The translations under genes and the position numbers were made by a program. The notes beneath the pieces are model-generated. The model ran no database searches, was not told the origin of the DNA, and saw nothing but the letters and a program-made list of their open reading frames with translations. Below, piece by piece: positions 27,575-36,897 of a stretch of DNA of 64,000 nucleotides. This DNA comes from Vibrio ruber DSM 16370 (GTDB lineage Bacteria; Pseudomonadota; Gammaproteobacteria; Enterobacterales; Vibrionaceae): assembly GCF_900163965.1 (NCBI RefSeq), contig NZ_FULE01000014.1, positions 124,001 to 188,000 of the forward strand, read 5' to 3'. Within the stretch, counting starts at the first letter, position 1; every line of letters starts with the position of its first letter.

Positions 27575-28694
27575 ATAAAGCCATATTCGGCTGTCTTTTT
27601 GCCTGCGCCAAAATTGACATACTGACCCGTTGTAAGATCAATTGCTTCATACTTTGGGTTGCTTCCCGGGCATAATCCGTATCCCGGATACGGCTTCGGG
27701 AAGTGGCCAGATTCTCATGAATATTGTCTAAATTCAGGATGGCATGTCCGAAACGATTCTGAAATGCACCCAGTTCAGCCCGGTTTTTATCGACGAACGA
27801 TAAAGCGGTATCCAAGACGGAAACGGCTCGTTGCGCACCACCGACCTGAGTAATATTGAGGTCATTGACCGATTCGTAACCCATCACACCGATTTGCAGT
27901 TCACTGGCTAGCGAGCCACTGAAATCAATCGTACCGGAGGTCTCTTTGCCGGCCATAAAAATCTGCAGTTGCCCCTGCTCATTGACCGAGGCAGAGACTT
28001 GATCAGTCTGCCCATTGATATAGGTCGCTAACTGCTCAATATCGTCACCCGCTTTGGCCTGAATATCAATTTGTTGCTCGGTACCTTGCGCATCGACATA
28101 ACGCATCGTGAGCTGATTCTGATCTGACTGAACACGCCAGTCCGGTGGCGGCACCTTCTCGGATAAATAGCTAAATCCGCCCATATCGAGCGTATCTGTA
28201 CGCATATTACCCAGTGAAAGTTGTACCGCCTCCCCTGCGCTCGCACCGATCTGAAAAGAAGAGGTACCGAAAGTCCCGTTGAGTAACTTTCTGCCACCGA
28301 AAGATGTTGTCTCTGCAATTCGGTTCAACTCATCATTCAACGCGACATATTCTTCTTGCAAAGCTTGCCGATCTGCTGCGGAATTAGAACCATTGGCCGA
28401 TTGTAGTGCCAGATCGCGCATTCGCTGTAACAGCGATGTGCTTTCCTGCATGGCACCTTCTGCGGTCTGCATAATTGAGATACCATCATTTGCATTTCTT
28501 ACCGCAACATCCAGCCCACGCATTTGTGTTCCCAGACGATTCGATATTTGCAAACCGGCAGCATCATCTCTCGCATGATTGATACGATATCCCGAAGATA
28601 AACGCTCCATCGATTGTACCCAGGCACTATTTGCCTGATTCACATAATGCTGAGCCAGCAATGCCGATATATTGGTATTGACTGTAATTGCCAT
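27561..28694 (-). CDS. Divergent flagellin (third copy)
   Basis: 377-residue flagellin starting [20 protein letters not shown]; the ATG at 28694 is preceded by AGGTGA, and the frame's earlier ATG (28712) lacks a site. It keeps the D0/D1 signature ([20 protein letters not shown]) but departs from the other two at usually fixed places: LLAQHYVN for MTAQRYLN and a C-terminus [11 protein letters not shown] instead of ALSLLG. Own sigma-28-type promoter. By position similar to V. cholerae flaE. Likely a minor filament subunit or one drifting towards a specialised role. Confidence 0.92.
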   Translation of the reverse strand: MAITVNTNISALLAQHYVNQANSAWVQSMERLSSGYRINHARDDAAGLQISNRLGTQMRGLDVAVRNANDGISIMQTAEGAMQESTSLLQRMRDLALQSANGSNSAADRQALQEEYVALNDELNRIAETTSFGGRKLLNGTFGTSSFQIGASAGEAVQLSLGNMRTDTLDMGGFSYLSEKVPPPDWRVQSDQNQLTMRYVDAQGTEQQIDIQAKAGDDIEQLATYINGQTDQVSASVNEQGQLQIFMAGKETSGTIDFSGSLASELQIGVMGYESVNDLNITQVGGAQRAVSVLDTALSFVDKNRAELGAFQNRFGHAILNLDNIHENLATSRSRIRDTDYAREATQSMKQLILQRVSMSILAQAKRQPNMALYLLR

Positions 28695-28726
28695 AATTTC
28701 ACCTAAAATCACTCAGGATTTTCCCC

Positions 28727-28753
28727 CTATCGGTGTTTTCAGGGATATCTTTA
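28727..28753 (-). promoter_or_regulatory. Sigma-28 (FliA) promoter, third flagellin
   Basis: On the minus strand: TAAAGATA - 11 bases - ACCGATAG, six of eight bases of the -10 box and the full TAAAG box, about 35-60 bases before the ATG and directly downstream of the terminator of the peroxidase gene. Confidence 0.72.
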
Positions 28754-28756
28754 GCG

Positions 28757-28782
28757 AAAAAAACCGAGCGCTCAGGCTCGGT
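28757..28782 (-). terminator. Rho-independent terminator of the DyP peroxidase gene
   Basis: On the minus strand: ACCGAGC / GCTCGGT stem with a short loop, followed by TTTTTTT. About 60 bases after the peroxidase stop. It insulates the third flagellin from the iron cluster. Confidence 0.9.
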
Positions 28783-28842
28783 CACATTTTGTACAGCAGT
28801 AATATTCCAAAGGTGATAACTATGAACAATAACAATGAACGT

Positions 28843-29742
28843 CTAGATGCTTAGCGACTGTAGCATTTCGGCTGACGGAGCAAAGAAGTAAGCACCGGTC
28901 ACTGCTTGCGTAAAACGAAGCATTTGATCCGTTTTACCATCACGCTCACCATACATACTGTCTAACATCACTTGGAAGTTATGTAACGTCTGGCAATATG
29001 CAATGAAGAGTAAACCATGATCACCACTTACCGTCCCATACGGCAAACTATGTCTGACAATCTTCAGCCCTTGACCATTCTCTTTCAGATCGACACGCCC
29101 GACATGAGATGCAGCCGGCACATCATCCAGTTCAACCGAGTCTTCTTTCGTTCTGCCGATCACTTTCTCCTGAGCCGCGATGTTCAATCTTTCCCATGCC
29201 GGTAACTGATGGACAAACCGCTGCATCATCACATAGCTGCCACCGGCAAATTCACCATCGTCGATTAATGCAACTTCCTGACGACGTTCATCTTTCGGGT
29301 TCTCTGTCCCATCAATGAACCCGGTCATATCCCGTGCATCCAGATAACGAAATCCGTAAGTTTCATCAATGATATCTACCCACTTGGAGACACCACTCAT
29401 AAACTGACGCAACACATAAAACAGCAAGTCATGGCGCTGACCGTGCACATGAATCAAAACATCGACATCGGTGGCCGGTGCACGAATGTCTCCATGACCT
29501 AACGGCGTGAAATCTACCAGCTCAGGCGGAAAACTCGCATCAAATTGTTTCCAGAATTGATGACTGAAAGCAATGGAGAGAGATAACCCGGCTCCGGACT
29601 GAGATGCATTCAGCGTCTCGACCAAATCAGGTAAAGATTGTAGTTGACGTAATACTGAGGCCGCCTCTTGCTTCACTTTAAAGATGACATACAGCGCAAA
29701 TGGTCCGGGCTCTGGCAAAATTGCAGTTTGAGGATGAGACAT
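28843..29742 (-). CDS. DyP-type heme peroxidase (YfeX-like)
   Basis: Dye-decolourising-type peroxidase, 299 residues from the ATG at 29742 (AGGGATC upstream; an earlier ATG at 29781 gives an atypical tail). The family signature GFIDGTEN (141-148) contains the catalytic Asp144; His213 (in SHVGRVDL) is the probable proximal heme ligand, and VRHSLPYGTVSGDHGL follows. No signal peptide, so cytoplasmic like E. coli YfeX. It stands 123 bases after the iron-uptake genes, may be co-transcribed and has its own terminator. A role in heme or peroxide handling is inferred. Confidence 0.92.
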   Translation of the reverse strand: MSHPQTAILPEPGPFALYVIFKVKQEAASVLRQLQSLPDLVETLNASQSGAGLSLSIAFSHQFWKQFDASFPPELVDFTPLGHGDIRAPATDVDVLIHVHGQRHDLLFYVLRQFMSGVSKWVDIIDETYGFRYLDARDMTGFIDGTENPKDERRQEVALIDDGEFAGGSYVMMQRFVHQLPAWERLNIAAQEKVIGRTKEDSVELDDVPAASHVGRVDLKENGQGLKIVRHSLPYGTVSGDHGLLFIAYCQTLHNFQVMLDSMYGERDGKTDQMLRFTQAVTGAYFFAPSAEMLQSLSI

Positions 29743-29865
29743 AAAAGATCCCTGATGTGTAGTTGTCATGGTGCACATCATACCCCGTCACGCGGGAAGA
29801 ACAAACAGCTAACTTTGCCATTCAAATCAGTCACACGAGGCGTCCCGTCTGATGGATAGTCTGTC

Positions 29866-30735
29866 TTACAAATAACGCTGTTGTAGTAACGTCAATGCGA
29901 AATAATAGCCATCTGGCCCCATCCAGTAATTGATCAGGTTCTCCACGCTATGGCTGGTATTGGTCGCGCCAGACAACCCATCAATCGTAAAATGGTCTTG
30001 ATGATTCTGATGAGGCATGACTACCCGGAAATTCGCCTGACCATCCTCGAGGATCCGTTTTCCCTGAAACTGAGCAAGCCACTGCGCATTGGTCATAATC
30101 TTGCCCCCCAGTGCGGGTGTCTCACCCTGTTCATAAAAGCGGATGCGCTGAATCGACAGCGTCTTGAGATCTAAAGACAGATACCCTTTCAGCATCGACA
30201 GATACCCCTTGCCTTCGATCGGTACGATCAGCTGTTTTCCCGGGGTTAGGGACGCTTCCTGCACACCGTTTTGTTTTGAACCGTTGGTACCTGAACCATG
30301 ATTTACTGAATCATGACCGCCAACAATATACACCAGCACCCATTGGTCACGGCTCGACAAGCGGGCCAGATTTTTGTCAGCGTCGAGTGCCTGTCGGGTC
30401 AACGTATGATTTTTCACGCTTTCCCGATAACGCGCAATTGCGCCGGGTTCATCGGTGATGGTCTGATTTTCCATATTCAGTAATACGGGATGAAAGTATG
30501 CCTTGAGCAGATTTGACGTACTCTCTTGAACCGCCCCAAGGCCGGCAACATCCAGCAATGTCCGTTGAGCATCATGACGAATAATTTTATTGTGATGTCC
30601 TTGTAATGATGTGTCTGCTGACACTTTCAGCCCGGATTCAGTATGCTTTTCAGCATCAAAACAGCCACCAAGGAATATGACTCCCGGCAGCACCATCAGT
30701 GAGAGTAGAGATTGATATTTTATTTGAAGAACCAT
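29866..30735 (-). CDS. NqrC-like FMN-binding lipoprotein
   Basis: 289 residues with a lipoprotein signal (FLGGC, Cys25). The rest resembles NqrC, the flavin-carrying subunit of the sodium-pumping NADH:quinone reductase: LLDVAGLGAV near the start, GETPALGG (about 204-211) and DGLSGATNTS (252-261), whose Thr258 is the candidate for covalent FMN attachment by ApbE. No other Nqr subunit is nearby. Last gene of the iron operon before the peroxidase; it could feed electrons in the periplasm for reducing Fe(III) or copper. Flavin binding is a strong family inference; partner and direction of electron flow are unknown. Confidence 0.82.
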   Translation of the reverse strand: MVLQIKYQSLLSLMVLPGVIFLGGCFDAEKHTESGLKVSADTSLQGHHNKIIRHDAQRTLLDVAGLGAVQESTSNLLKAYFHPVLLNMENQTITDEPGAIARYRESVKNHTLTRQALDADKNLARLSSRDQWVLVYIVGGHDSVNHGSGTNGSKQNGVQEASLTPGKQLIVPIEGKGYLSMLKGYLSLDLKTLSIQRIRFYEQGETPALGGKIMTNAQWLAQFQGKRILEDGQANFRVVMPHQNHQDHFTIDGLSGATNTSHSVENLINYWMGPDGYYFALTLLQQRYL

Positions 30736-30804
30736 GACATCCTGAAAGTAAAAACTAAAAACTGTGCAACAAAAGTTAACGACAAGCCAGACGAGAGATG
30801 AATG

Positions 30805-31257
30805 CTAACGAATCGACATCGGTACAACTCTGGCGATAACCGGCACCAAGCCTTGATTGGTATGCAATGTCAGGCTCACCAGTTCCCCCATCTGCAATGG
30901 CTGGGTGAATCCCATCAGCATGATATGTGAGGTATTCGGTGTTAAAGCAAGTCTCTGGTGTGCAGCAATCGTAATCTGATCCACCGGATGCATCTCACGC
31001 TTGCCGCTTTGATAGGTTGTGATATGCAACATGACCTGTTTAAAACGTTCCCCGGTCACCTCACGAATAATAAGCGGCTGCTCTGAACGGTTATAAATCG
31101 TCATTTTTGACCCGGTGCTACTGGCATTACGTTGCGGCATGAATATTTGGGCTTTACCGACTTCAATCTTTTCGGCTGAGGTTGCCGGAAATGTCACACT
31201 GGTAACCACCATGAAGCTCAAGAACCCCACCACACGCCGCCATGAAAAGTTCGCCAC
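30805..31257 (-). CDS. PCuAC-type periplasmic copper chaperone
   Basis: 150 residues with a signal peptide (cleavage near ATSA-EK). The Cu(I)-binding pattern of the PCuAC family, H-x10-M-x21-H-x-M, is met exactly by His78, Met89, His111 and Met113. GTG start, preceded by AGGA, nine bases after the thioredoxin gene. In other bacteria such proteins deliver copper to cytochrome oxidase. Here, beside P19 (whose homologues bind copper), copper supply to the iron-uptake machinery is a reasonable inference. Confidence 0.88.
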   Translation of the reverse strand: MANFSWRRVVGFLSFMVVTSVTFPATSAEKIEVGKAQIFMPQRNASSTGSKMTIYNRSEQPLIIREVTGERFKQVMLHITTYQSGKREMHPVDQITIAAHQRLALTPNTSHIMLMGFTQPLQMGELVSLTLHTNQGLVPVIARVVPMSIR

Positions 31258-31266
31258 TGTTTTGTC

Positions 31267-31758
31267 CTATTCCTGAATTAAATTGACGTAATGGTCAAGA
31301 TCCATCCCGGATGAATACCCTAAATGAACCATCTTCAACACACCGTGACGATCAATAAAGAAGGTCGTGGGGGTAGCCATCACCTGATAACGCTCCTGAG
31401 TAATCCCAAGCTGGTCAAGCCCGAGAGGCAATTTCACACCCAACTGCGCTGCAAAATCAGTGAGGTTTTCCGGGTGTGGCTCAATTCCGACACCGATAAA
31501 CTGCATTTTTCCCGGGTGGTCATCTGCGTATTTTTGCCACGCTTTCATCATCACCAGACATGCCCCGCAGGTGGATGACCAAAATTCAACAACCACCGGT
31601 TTACCGCGCACCTGTTGCAGCGTCATTTGCTGCTCATTTGCGTCTATCACGGCTAAATCAGGGGCCGGAGCGCCAACAGCCAGTGTCTGCTCTTTACAAC
31701 CACTGAGCAGCACAAGCGTGATCATCAGCGTGCCGAGTACTACCCGCTTAATGGTCAT
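31267..31758 (-). CDS. TlpA/ResA-type thioredoxin lipoprotein
   Basis: 163 residues from the ATG at 31758, which overlaps the ATPase stop by 11 bases. Lipobox LLSGC, then a thioredoxin fold with the redox pair CGAC (in WSSTCGACLVMM) and the cis-proline region VMATPTTFFID. Periplasmic disulfide reductase. Campylobacter P19 clusters also carry thioredoxins; a role in keeping metal-binding thiols or the DUF2318 protein reduced is inferred. Confidence 0.88.
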   Translation of the reverse strand: MTIKRVVLGTLMITLVLLSGCKEQTLAVGAPAPDLAVIDANEQQMTLQQVRGKPVVVEFWSSTCGACLVMMKAWQKYADDHPGKMQFIGVGIEPHPENLTDFAAQLGVKLPLGLDQLGITQERYQVMATPTTFFIDRHGVLKMVHLGYSSGMDLDHYVNLIQE

Positions 31759-32422
31759 CGATACATTCCTCACCGACGTATTTGCCATGTTGCAGGCGAA
31801 TAATCCGGTCAGTATAACGGCCTAAATCCGGATTATGTGTCACCATAATAATAGTGCGGTTCTGTTGATGCAGCCGCTGGAAAATTTCCAGAACAATCCG
31901 CTCGTTGGCCTCATCCAGATTGCCGGTCGGCTCATCGGCAAATAATATCGGACACTCATTAACCAATGCCCGGGCAATACAGACTCGTTGCTGCTCGCCA
32001 CCCGATAACTGACTGGGTAAATGATTGATACGCTCCGCAAGACCAACCTCTTGCAACACCTTTTTAGCCGCATCAATATCGGTGACACTGTGGTAATGCT
32101 GCGCCAACATGACGTTTTCCAGAGCCGTTAAATAAGGGATCAGATGGAACTGCTGAAATAACAAGCCAATTTTTTCTGCCCGGAACGCCCGGCGGCCATC
32201 TTCATCAAGACTTGCGGCATTATGTCCGTCGAGAATGACTTGCCCTTCTGTCGCGGTATCCAGACAACTCAGGATATTCATCAATGTAGTTTTACCCGAC
32301 CCCGATGCGCCCATAATAGCCACGAACTCTCCCCGGCGGATGGAGATATTGATATTATCCAACGCACTGACATGCTCAAAACGCTTGCAAAGTCCCTTGG
32401 TTTCAATGACAAATTCAGACAC
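31748..32422 (-). CDS. ABC transporter ATP-binding protein (MacB/LolD type), iron-uptake cluster
   Basis: 224 residues: Walker A GASGSGKTT (about 38-46), signature LSGGEQQRVCIARAL, Walker B ILFADEPTGNLDE. GTG start; its ribosome-binding site (GGAGAG) lies in the last codons of the preceding permease gene. Energises the two FtsX-type permeases upstream. Mechanotransmission or export-like coupling is typical for this class rather than classic import. Confidence 0.93.
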   Translation of the reverse strand: MSEFVIETKGLCKRFEHVSALDNINISIRRGEFVAIMGASGSGKTTLMNILSCLDTATEGQVILDGHNAASLDEDGRRAFRAEKIGLLFQQFHLIPYLTALENVMLAQHYHSVTDIDAAKKVLQEVGLAERINHLPSQLSGGEQQRVCIARALVNECPILFADEPTGNLDEANERIVLEIFQRLHQQNRTIIMVTHNPDLGRYTDRIIRLQHGKYVGEECIDDH

Positions 32423-32423
32423 A

Positions 32424-33560
32424 TTACTCTCCTTTCAACACTTTCGCCGGATCAACTTTCATTGCGCGTAAAGTCGGGATAATTGCAGCCACCAGCGCTG
32501 CACAAACAGATAAAATCGTCGTGATGATAAAGACCGGCAAACGCAGATCAATGGAAGCACTAAACACCGTTTGCCCAAGGATTTGAGCAAGGATATAACC
32601 GACACCTAACCCGATCACAATCGCCGCAAAGGTCATCAGCAATGTCTCTGACAAAATCTGGCGGGTAATCGCTTGATGTGATGCACCCAGTGCTTTTTGC
32701 AGTGCAAACTCATGACGGCGTTCACCAATCATTGCCGTTAATGTGGTATTCACACATAAGGTGGACAGGATCAGAATCACCACTGCGACCACCCCCATCA
32801 GCAGCTTGATTTTATTGAGCACTTTTCCTTCAGACGCAGACACTTTCAGGATGGGACGAATCGTGAGATTCGGGTAACGCGCTTTCAGGCGCTCAGCGTA
32901 CTGACTCACCTGCCCCTGAGCGTTATCGATACTAAACATCGCGTAATTGGCCTGTTCAGGTTGGTTAAGCCATTTCTGAAGCATCGAAATATTGACAATC
33001 AGATAGTTATCTTCATCCGCACCGGCATCGATAATCCCTTTAATGGTAAAGGTATGACGGGTATCTCCTTGAATAATACTCAGTTGAGAGCCAACCTTCA
33101 CTTCGAGCTTTTTCGCCAGATTAGTCCCAATCATCGCATTGCGTTGATCAAAAGAGACCCCGATCCATTCCCCCTGAACCTGCCAGTACGGCACCAGCTT
33201 TTTCAGTTGGGAAAAATCAACGCCCATTGCCACCACCTTTTCTAAATCGGATTGCACCACACCATACAGATACGGGCTGGATGCCACTAAATGTGCTTTT
33301 GGTGCCAAATCAAGCATTGTGCGGTAAGCCCGAGTCGATAACGTCGCAGACTCAGCAGCAGGACCGACATAAAAATTCGCCCCGTAATTGCGCAGTTCAT
33401 GACTCATTTTCTGATTAATATCGAAATAGACCCCAGCCATTGCGGTCACGATAGCCGCGCCCATGGTCAACGCAGCAAGCACAACAACCACCCGGCGCAG
33501 ACGGAGTTTCAGAGAACGAATGACCAGCAGACTTTGCATCGAATGTTTATTGACGGCCAT
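32424..33560 (-). CDS. MacB/FtsX-type ABC permease 2, iron-uptake cluster
   Basis: 378 residues from the ATG at 33560 (MAVNKHSMQSLLVIRSLK), with GAGG upstream and a 14-base overlap with permease 1; an earlier start at 33590 is not needed. Topology of the FtsX/MacB class: one N-terminal helix (about 24-46), a large periplasmic domain, then three C-terminal helices. Related to, but distinct from, permease 1, so they probably form a heterodimer with the ATPase. Confidence 0.88.
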   Translation of the reverse strand: MAVNKHSMQSLLVIRSLKLRLRRVVVVLAALTMGAAIVTAMAGVYFDINQKMSHELRNYGANFYVGPAAESATLSTRAYRTMLDLAPKAHLVASSPYLYGVVQSDLEKVVAMGVDFSQLKKLVPYWQVQGEWIGVSFDQRNAMIGTNLAKKLEVKVGSQLSIIQGDTRHTFTIKGIIDAGADEDNYLIVNISMLQKWLNQPEQANYAMFSIDNAQGQVSQYAERLKARYPNLTIRPILKVSASEGKVLNKIKLLMGVVAVVILILSTLCVNTTLTAMIGERRHEFALQKALGASHQAITRQILSETLLMTFAAIVIGLGVGYILAQILGQTVFSASIDLRLPVFIITTILSVCAALVAAIIPTLRAMKVDPAKVLKGE

Positions 33561-34830
33561 ACAAAACCTCAATCGGATAAAGAGCAGCAATTCGTCGGGA
33601 AGGAAAATACGTACCGCATACGGTCATGATGACCGAGATAACCAGAATGAGCGGAATGATGATCCAGTGGAAGTGAATAAACGACCCGAACAGGGCATAG
33701 CCCATGATTTTCGATAAGCCCCATCCGGCAGCACACCCCAGAATTCCGCCCAGTAAACCACAGACAACCGATTCGGCATAAAACAGCAAGTACACCTGCC
33801 AGTTATGAGCACCGAGAGACTTCATCAGCCCAATCTCTTTCGAACGCTGTAAAATTGCATTGGTCATGAGAGAAGCAATTCCCATTGAGGCGGCAATAAA
33901 TGCCGCCAGAGTCACCATAAACAGTAAGCTTTGAATTTTACGAATGACAATGCCTTCCGATGCAGCGACCTGCCAGACAGGGCGCACCGCAGCATTACTT
34001 AACGCTTTTTCTAACTGGTAAGAAATAGAAGAAACAAATGCGGTACAGAACCATAAGTCATATTCATCTGAATCTAACGATTCCAGATTTTCCCGCGCTT
34101 TTTTCGACAACGCATTTTCAGGCACCGTCAACGCAGAGACCTTAATACTTTCAACCCGCCCTTCCAGTCCGAGCAATGTCTGCCCGATATGTAGCGGTAC
34201 AACCACGGCCTCTTCCTCACTGCCCCCATTGGTCAAAATACCGGTAATGGTGACCTGTTGATGATGTTGCTTACCGGACAACGTCAGCTGATCACCAATG
34301 TGCCAGCCCATCCGGCTGGCAAGCGCTGTTCCGACCAAGGCCTGCGGTTTGCTATCATCCGGCCACTGTCCCTGTACTTTCCAATACTGAGAAATAATTT
34401 TGTTACCGGTGTGATAATCCGGCTCGTCCGGGACAGCAAGGTGCTGATCAAAGAAAGTTCCGACGATGGCGACCTTACTTTGATCGTGATTGATGGTCGC
34501 GCTCCCACGAACGTAGGGGGCAAACCCGATGATATTATTACGCCAGAAGATATCCTTAATATTGGGTAATTCCGATGCCAGTAACAAGCTATCTTTATCC
34601 ATGTCAGTCAGCGCATTTTTCAACATATAAGGCAGATTCACCTGACCTTCCGGTGTAATTTCGATATTGGCACCATAGCGTTTCATCTCCACCGACATCT
34701 TGTCACCGATCGTGATCGAAATAGCCAATAATGCTGAAATAAGTCCCGCAGCCAGAAAGATAGTGGTCGTTGCCAGCACTTTTCGGCCCCGATCATGACG
34801 CCATGACTGACGCAGCATGGTCCATAACAT
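33547..34830 (-). CDS. MacB/FtsX-type ABC permease 1, iron-uptake cluster
   Basis: 427 residues starting MLWTMLRQSWRHDRGRKVLA. N-terminal helix, MacB-like periplasmic domain with ERYGANI-like IKRYGANIEITPEG segment (about residues 48-60), and three C-terminal helices. ATG overlaps the stop of the DUF2318 gene by one base (TAATG), implying coupled translation. Works with permease 2 and the ATPase in the P19/FTR1-linked system. Confidence 0.88.
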   Translation of the reverse strand: MLWTMLRQSWRHDRGRKVLATTTIFLAAGLISALLAISITIGDKMSVEMKRYGANIEITPEGQVNLPYMLKNALTDMDKDSLLLASELPNIKDIFWRNNIIGFAPYVRGSATINHDQSKVAIVGTFFDQHLAVPDEPDYHTGNKIISQYWKVQGQWPDDSKPQALVGTALASRMGWHIGDQLTLSGKQHHQQVTITGILTNGGSEEEAVVVPLHIGQTLLGLEGRVESIKVSALTVPENALSKKARENLESLDSDEYDLWFCTAFVSSISYQLEKALSNAAVRPVWQVAASEGIVIRKIQSLLFMVTLAAFIAASMGIASLMTNAILQRSKEIGLMKSLGAHNWQVYLLFYAESVVCGLLGGILGCAAGWGLSKIMGYALFGSFIHFHWIIIPLILVISVIMTVCGTYFPSRRIAALYPIEVLYGRQ

Positions 34831-36260
34831 TATTGCGTCCCTCCTATCACAGACCCCTGATGATCGGTTCCCTGACTAACAGTTCCCTGACTAACATAGT
34901 CCCAAGGGTTATCACGGAATGCATCGTAAGAGTCCTGCTCGGTAAAGAAATAGGTTTTCCCGCCAAACGTATAACTAAACGGGGCATCCAGATTGGTCAG
35001 CGACTGGCCGTTGACCGGATCAACCACGGTAATTTTCACCACCTCGCTAAAATACTGAAGCCCCGACTCAAGCATCGCTTTGCCAATAACGATCTCATTG
35101 TTTGTCAACGACCATTTCTCAATCGGAATCGGGTTACATCCCCCTGGATTACCAATCGACGGAATAAAGATATGCACGCCACAGGCCAGACAGATCACCT
35201 GATCACCATCCTGAATATACCCCGCGTCACCGCACAACATGCAGGCATCCAGTACCACACCGAACTTCATTTCACCGGGATAGCGGTCAATGATAAAAAA
35301 GCGTACCACTTTGCCGTCACTGGCAATCCACTGATAACGGTGTAACTTGCCGTCTTTCAAGGTGTCGGTAACCGGAATATGCACTGCATCATCTGCTGAT
35401 AACTCAATCGTCTGAGCCGGAGAACGTGTGGGTGGCTGAGACGCTACGGCATCCCAGTACAATAAATTGCCCAAAATGATCACCAGACTGACCGCAAAAC
35501 ATCTCGCCCGGCGACGTTGAATATTCAGTTGAGCCTGAAGCTTACGCCTTGCAATTGGCTGTGATTGGCTTTTCACCGCATCTTTCAACGGTTTCACATC
35601 ACACCACGCCATCATACTCAGCGGAATCAGGCTCAGCGCCAGTACACAATAAGCATACAACCAGAAAAAATTGGTCACTTTTGAAACGTAGCTTAGCAGT
35701 CCCGGATACAGCTCGATCATCTGCAACTTCATGCCCGCCAGTATCACCTCACCGGAGAGCGGTAAAATTGTCAGCAGAATAAAGGCGAACAAGCAGCTGT
35801 TTTTTAAAATGCGCGAGCGCTGTTCGAAAACCTTACCGGTAAAAACGTGGGTAAAACCGATCAAAATGAATCCGAACAGCAATGCTGCGACGTTCAGAAT
35901 CAACTCAGTATTAATCACACTGGTTGCAGTCATCATGTCCAGTTTTGCGATTCTGGCCCACATAAATGCCGCAAATGTTGTCACGATCGCCTGCCAGATG
36001 AGTAACCACCGGCTTGGCTGTGTGCTCAGTAATCCGTATCCCAATAACAGCAGACAGACCACGATATAGGCACAACCAATCGAAAAAATGTAGACCTGAC
36101 TGTAAGGCAACAACGTATAAGCACAGACCCCAAAGATAACCGGGAGCACAAACCACCAGAATCTTTGCTTATACGACGTATTCGCGCCAGACCAAAGTAA
36201 ACCGAACATCATCGCGGGGAGAAGAAAGTGGGAAAGAACCTGAGAAAGATAAAAACTCAT
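34830..36260 (-). CDS. DUF2318-type membrane protein of the P19/FTR1 iron system
   Basis: 476 residues with about eight predicted transmembrane helices in the first 270, then a soluble C-terminal DUF2318-like domain containing a cysteine pair CMLC, a second pair CLAC and a later Cys (GGCNPIP). These look like a metal or Fe-S/heme site for electron transfer. Campylobacter and Bordetella clusters carry an equivalent between P19 and the ABC genes. 82 bases after P19. The reductase role is inferred from the family context, not shown. Confidence 0.85.
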   Translation of the reverse strand: MSFYLSQVLSHFLLPAMMFGLLWSGANTSYKQRFWWFVLPVIFGVCAYTLLPYSQVYIFSIGCAYIVVCLLLLGYGLLSTQPSRWLLIWQAIVTTFAAFMWARIAKLDMMTATSVINTELILNVAALLFGFILIGFTHVFTGKVFEQRSRILKNSCLFAFILLTILPLSGEVILAGMKLQMIELYPGLLSYVSKVTNFFWLYAYCVLALSLIPLSMMAWCDVKPLKDAVKSQSQPIARRKLQAQLNIQRRRARCFAVSLVIILGNLLYWDAVASQPPTRSPAQTIELSADDAVHIPVTDTLKDGKLHRYQWIASDGKVVRFFIIDRYPGEMKFGVVLDACMLCGDAGYIQDGDQVICLACGVHIFIPSIGNPGGCNPIPIEKWSLTNNEIVIGKAMLESGLQYFSEVVKITVVDPVNGQSLTNLDAPFSYTFGGKTYFFTEQDSYDAFRDNPWDYVSQGTVSQGTDHQGSVIGGTQ

Positions 36261-36342
36261 ACCAGCTCACATAATAAATTTTTTCAGGTGGCTTTGAACA
36301 AACACAAAGCCACCTTGGATAACGCCCTGACTTGAGGAGAAA

Positions 36343-36861
36343 TTAATTCAGGCCGACATATTTAAATTTGTAAGAGACATCGAACGGTTTATACCAGCGG
36401 CCAACCCCGGTTGCCTCATCGGTGTGACGCAGCAGACCACCTTTCGACGGCGGTTCAATATGGAAAGTGAGTTCATAATTCCCCACCCCAAGCATTTTCA
36501 CGTTAGAACCGTAATGCGGACCATCCGAGGCAATCATCGGCATAAATGTTCCCTGCTGAGTCTTGCCTGTATCGAGATTTTTCATTTTGTAACTAATGGT
36601 CAGATACGGAATCCATTCACCGGCCGCAAAGCCATTTTTATTGCCTTTCAGTGCATGAATGTCCGCCTCTAGGTGAACATCAGCCTGAGAAGCCGCCATC
36701 ATCATACCTTGGGGTTCCATCGTGACCGGTTCCAGATAAACAGCGGCCAGTTCCATACCATTCATTTCAACGGTTTCGCCCGCCGGGTGTTCACCCGCAA
36801 TGGCTGCAGTACCAAATGACATTGCTGAAATCGCAACGGGGATTAAAAGCTTATTCGTCAT
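36343..36861 (-). CDS. P19-type periplasmic iron-binding protein
   Basis: 172 residues with a signal peptide ending AAIA-GEHP. The metal-site residues of the P19/FetP/FtrA family are present: HLEADIH (His63, Glu65, Asp67, His69), Met109 and His116. Homologues bind copper and iron and pass iron to the FTR1 permease. 36 bases after the FTR1 gene, as in Campylobacter, Yersinia and uropathogenic E. coli. Confidence 0.92.
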   Translation of the reverse strand: MTNKLLIPVAISAMSFGTAAIAGEHPAGETVEMNGMELAAVYLEPVTMEPQGMMMAASQADVHLEADIHALKGNKNGFAAGEWIPYLTISYKMKNLDTGKTQQGTFMPMIASDGPHYGSNVKMLGVGNYELTFHIEPPSKGGLLRHTDEATGVGRWYKPFDVSYKFKYVGLN

Positions 36862-36897
36862 TAAAAAGTTCCTTCAATAAAGTGGTTACAGACTAAG

